Of a stretch of DNA of 23,594 nucleotides, positions 21,108 to 23,594 are shown piece by piece. How positions within the stretch are numbered: position 1 is the stretch's first letter; every line of letters starts with the position of its first letter. Both the position numbers and the translations under genes were made by a program. Below the pieces are notes generated by a model that had not been told where the DNA came from, did not search any database, and worked only from the letters and a program-made list of their open reading frames with translations. This stretch comes from Pseudomonadota bacterium (lineage in GTDB: Bacteria > Pseudomonadota > Gammaproteobacteria > Steroidobacterales > Steroidobacteraceae): positions 1 through 23,594 of the forward strand of contig QGVD01000066.1 of assembly GCA_003242685.1 (NCBI GenBank). Direction: 5' to 3'.

Positions 21108-22561
21108 GCTCTGACGTGCGCACCGCGCTCACGGCGCTGCTCGGAGAGGACGCGGTGCTCACCGCGGCGGCCGACGTGGAGCCCTTTCTCACGGATCACC
21201 GGCGGCTGTACCGCGGCAGCGCGCTGGCGGTCGTGCAGCCGCGCTCGGTGGAGCAGGTCTCGAAGCTCCTCGCCTTCTGCAACGAGCGCCGCATCCCGGT
21301 GGTGCCTCACGGCGGGAACACGGGCTACGTCGGCGGCGCTACACCGGACGAATCGGGAACGCAGCTCGTCCTGTCCATGCGGCGGATGAACCGCATCCGT
21401 TCGGTGGACCCTCTCAACTACTCGCTGATCGCCGAAGCCGGCTGCATTCTCGCCGACGTCCAGCGCGCGGCCGACGCGGTCGAGCGCTTCTTCCCGTTGA
21501 GCCTCGGCGCGGAAGGAAGCTGCCAGATCGGCGGCAACCTCTCGACCAATGCGGGCGGCGTGAACGTCCTGCGCTACGGCATGATGCGCGACCTCGTGCT
21601 CGGGCTCGAAGTCGTGCTCGCCGACGGCCGCGTGCTCTCCTCTCTCACGAGCCTGCGCAAGGACAACACGGGCTACGACGTGAAGTCGCTGTTCCTCGGC
21701 GCCGAAGGCACGCTCGGCGTGATCACCGCCGCGAGCCTCAAGCTCTTTCCGAAGATCCGCGCGACGGCGACCGCCTTCGTCGCGGTGGCCGACGTGCAGT
21801 CCGCGGTCGATCTGCTGAGCGCGCTGCGCGAGGCGAGCGGCGACCGCGTGAGCTCCTTCGAGCTCGTGCCGCGCATCGCCATCGAGCTCACCACGCGGCA
21901 CATTCCAGGTGTCACGGATCCGCTCGACGATCCCTACGAGTGGTACGTGCTGTGCGAGCTCAGCTCGGCGCGCGCCGGCGAGCCGCTCGATGCGCTGCTG
22001 CAGGAGACTCTCGCCGATGCGCTCGAGCGCGGCATCGTGCTCGACGCGGTGATCGCGCAGAGCGAGCGCGACCGCGCGGCATTCTGGCGTCTGCGCGAGC
22101 ACATCCCGGAGGCACAGCGCATCGACGGCGCGAGTCTGAAGCACGACATCTCGGTGCCGGTGGCATCGCTCCCGAAGTTCGTCGCGCGCGCCGCGGAGTG
22201 GGTGAAGGACAACGTCCCCGAAGGGCGCCTCGTGGCATACGGCCACGTGGGCGACGGCAATCTGCATTTCAATCTCAACCAGGCACCGGGCGCCGATCGC
22301 GAGGCGTTCCTCGCCCGTGAGCCGCACGTGAAGCGCGCCGTGCACGACCTCGTGCACGAGTTCGGCGGCAGCTTCAGCGCCGAGCACGGCATCGGGCGGC
22401 TCAAGGTGGGGGAGCTCGAACGCTATGCGCCGGCCGTAGAGCTCGAGCTCATGCGCGCGATCAAGCGCGCGCTCGATCCGAACGGCATTCTCAATCCGGG
22501 CAAGGTCCTGCGCATGTCTTCCGCTTCCGGGACTCTTGCGCCGCCGGCGTCGGGAGCCTGA
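21104..22561 (+). CDS. FAD-linked D-2-hydroxyacid dehydrogenase (D-2-hydroxyglutarate dehydrogenase-like)
   Basis: A soluble flavoenzyme of the GlcD/D2HGDH group that oxidises a D-2-hydroxyacid to the 2-oxoacid; 485 aa, normal length. The FAD-binding (PCMH-type) domain shows VVPHGGNTGYVGGATPDESG (66-85), SLGAEGSCQIGGNLSTNAGG and KDNTGYDVKSLFLGAEGTLG. The C-terminal oxidase domain has the metal-binding GHVGDGNLHFN (H381, H388) and EHGIGRLK. The close similarity to mitochondrial-type D2HGDH suggests D-2-hydroxyglutarate, but D-lactate or similar substrates cannot be excluded. D-2-hydroxyglutarate can arise as a by-product of SerA, which is not in this window. Its ATG overlaps the channel stop (ATGA at 21104-21107), so it is probably translated in coupling with the channel gene. 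Confidence 0.92.
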   Translation: MSSDVRTALTALLGEDAVLTAAADVEPFLTDHRRLYRGSALAVVQPRSVEQVSKLLAFCNERRIPVVPHGGNTGYVGGATPDESGTQLVLSMRRMNRIRSVDPLNYSLIAEAGCILADVQRAADAVERFFPLSLGAEGSCQIGGNLSTNAGGVNVLRYGMMRDLVLGLEVVLADGRVLSSLTSLRKDNTGYDVKSLFLGAEGTLGVITAASLKLFPKIRATATAFVAVADVQSAVDLLSALREASGDRVSSFELVPRIAIELTTRHIPGVTDPLDDPYEWYVLCELSSARAGEPLDALLQETLADALERGIVLDAVIAQSERDRAAFWRLREHIPEAQRIDGASLKHDISVPVASLPKFVARAAEWVKDNVPEGRLVAYGHVGDGNLHFNLNQAPGADREAFLAREPHVKRAVHDLVHEFGGSFSAEHGIGRLKVGELERYAPAVELELMRAIKRALDPNGILNPGKVLRMSSASGTLAPPASGA

Positions 22562-22632
22562 GCACCGGCTGCGGGTGAGGCACACGGCGCGACCCGCTAA
22601 GCTTGTGCGATCCGGATCGCGGGGAGATACGC

Positions 22633-23553
22633 ATGACACTGAGCAGAGCTCTGGTGCTCGCACTCGCGCTCTCAGCAGGAATCGCAGGCTGCAGCGAGAA
22701 GCCTGAATCGGCTGCACCTGCACGCGAGGCCGCACCGTCTCCTGCCGACGGCGCACCGCGCATCGCCAACTCCGCCGACGGCGTGCACATCGAGTATCGC
22801 GTGTACGGCCGGGGCGATCCTGCCGTCGTGCTGGTCCACTGCTGGTCGTGCGACTCGAACTACTGGCGTCAGCAGATCCCGCAGCTCTCGTCCCGGTACA
22901 CCGTCGTCACCGTCGATCTGGCAGGACACGGTGCGTCGGGCCGCAATCGCACGCAGTGGACGATCGAGGGCTTCGGCGACGACGTCGCCGCAGTCGTGCG
23001 TCAGATCCGGAACCGGGACGTGGTGCTGGTCGGTCACGGCATGGGCGGTCCCGTCGCGCTCGAGGCGGTACGGCGCATCGGAGATCGCGTGATCGGAATC
23101 ATCGGCGTCGATACGTTCAAGACCGCCGGGCTTCCGCCGGTGCCGCCTGCCGATCTCGAGAAGCAGCTCGCAGCCTTCCGCACCGACTTCATCGGCAACA
23201 CCCGCCGGTACGTCTCGCAGTCCCTGTTTCCTCCGAATGCCGACCCCGCGCTCGTGCGCAAGACGGCGGACGATCTCTCGCTCGCCCCGCCGGAGATCGC
23301 GATCGCTTCGATCGCCGCCCTGAACGCGATGGACCTCGACGGCCTTCTCTCGCAGATGCGCATTCCCATCGTCGCGATCAACTCCGAGCACGGCGGACGG
23401 ACGGACGAGGAGCGCATCCGCGCGATCGCACCCGGCTTCCGCGCGGTGGTGCTGCAGGGAACCGGACACTTTCCGATGCTGGAGGACCCCGAGCGATTCA
23501 CGGCCGTGCTGCTCGAGCAGCTCGGCGAGCTGACGGGTCCGAACCGTGACTGA
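22633..23553 (+). CDS. Alpha/beta-hydrolase-fold lipoprotein lacking the nucleophile serine
   Basis: The ATG at 22633 follows GGGGAG with an 8-base gap. A lipoprotein signal (ALVLALALSAGIAGC, lipobox IAGC, Cys20) and a Ser/Ala/Pro-rich tether (about 21-42) precede an alpha/beta-hydrolase domain (about 48-300). Landmarks are VVLVHCWSCDSNYW (65-78, oxyanion region, where HG is usual and HC is found), VDLAGHGASG (94-103), the nucleophile elbow LVGHGMGGPVAL (132-143), PIVAINSE (245-252) and the catalytic-type H279 in GTGHFPML. The elbow is normally GHSMGG; here Gly136 (GGC) replaces Ser (AGC is one base away), so classical hydrolysis should be lost. It may bind a ligand or protein without catalysis, use another residue, or be a recently inactivated enzyme. 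No pathway link is visible. Confidence 0.88.
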   Translation: MTLSRALVLALALSAGIAGCSEKPESAAPAREAAPSPADGAPRIANSADGVHIEYRVYGRGDPAVVLVHCWSCDSNYWRQQIPQLSSRYTVVTVDLAGHGASGRNRTQWTIEGFGDDVAAVVRQIRNRDVVLVGHGMGGPVALEAVRRIGDRVIGIIGVDTFKTAGLPPVPPADLEKQLAAFRTDFIGNTRRYVSQSLFPPNADPALVRKTADDLSLAPPEIAIASIAALNAMDLDGLLSQMRIPIVAINSEHGGRTDEERIRAIAPGFRAVVLQGTGHFPMLEDPERFTAVLLEQLGELTGPNRD

Positions 23554-23594
23554 GCACACGACGCCTTCCGACCGCGGCGAGCGCCGCCTCGCCC
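23546..23594 (+). CDS. Possible start of the next gene (cut by window end)
   Basis: A GTG at 23546 overlaps the hydrolase stop by 8 bases and opens a frame (VTEHTTPSDRGERRLA) that runs off the window. Overlap and composition fit a coupled downstream gene, but 16 residues are too few to identify it and no ribosome-binding site is obvious. Confidence 0.3.
   Translation, partial: MTEHTTPSDRGERRLA

Noticed and set aside
20759..22756. A 665-codon open frame on the minus strand opposite the channel and dehydrogenase genes
   Set aside because: It is antisense to two genes with clear family motifs, has the His/Arg/Ala-rich composition of GC-rich shadow frames, and contains no recognisable domain.
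1..23594. Prophage, integrase, transposase or toxin-antitoxin genes
   Set aside because: No frame in the window shows a recognisable motif of these families; the only hint of mobility is the breakpoint at the left edge.

Overview
The window is GC-rich (by eye about two thirds G+C) chromosomal DNA with dense, short-spaced bacterial genes. Gene families (GlpD, ProBA with a PUA-domain ProB, HtpX, CCA-encoding tRNA, a DUF6763-like acidic protein, the HVYFP-type Crp/Fnr regulator) suggest a proteobacterium, most likely a gammaproteobacterium of the Steroidobacterales/Nevskiales/Xanthomonadales neighbourhood. That placement is inference from gene content; no marker gene settles it.

Layout. 1-1430: glpD lacking its first ~40 codons, joined to about 30 bases of unrelated AT-richer sequence at the left edge. 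1561-2726: two unrecognised small genes. 2788-6406 (minus): a large cytoplasmic hybrid histidine kinase (4 PAS, HisKA, HATPase, 2 REC, HPt) split by a single extra base in the ATPase domain. 6607-7169 (minus): remnant of a Kelch-type lipoprotein. 7375-7450 (minus): tRNA-Arg(UCG). 7651-8025: small exported protein followed by a strong hairpin. 8098-13412: molybdenum-cofactor operon. 13431-14333: exported TPR protein. 14357-16848 (minus): proB-proA. 17013-17327: very acidic small protein. 17345-18308 (minus): two tandem paralogous CheY-like proteins, divergent from a Crp/Fnr regulator (18471-19250). 19390-20271: htpX. 20295-22561: a bacterial voltage-gated cation channel overlapping a FAD-linked D-2-hydroxyacid dehydrogenase. 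22633-23553: an alpha/beta-hydrolase lipoprotein whose nucleophile serine is glycine.

The most striking region is the Moco operon moeA-moaA-moaC-[mobA::moaD]-[moaE::moeB::rhodanese]. It supplies cyclic-PMP synthesis (MoaA, MoaC), sulfur activation and transfer (MoeB, rhodanese, MoaD, MoaE), molybdate insertion (MoeA) and GMP attachment (MobA). The sulfur-handling parts are fused into two polypeptides, one with an 11-histidine linker, so donor, activating enzyme, carrier and synthase could work as one assembly. No mog/moaB or molybdate transporter gene is seen here.

The second notable gene is the channel, whose selectivity filter reads TLEGWAE instead of the sodium-type TLESW. Glycine at that place is the feature reported to confer calcium selectivity on the native prokaryotic channel CavMr, so this may be another native bacterial calcium channel.
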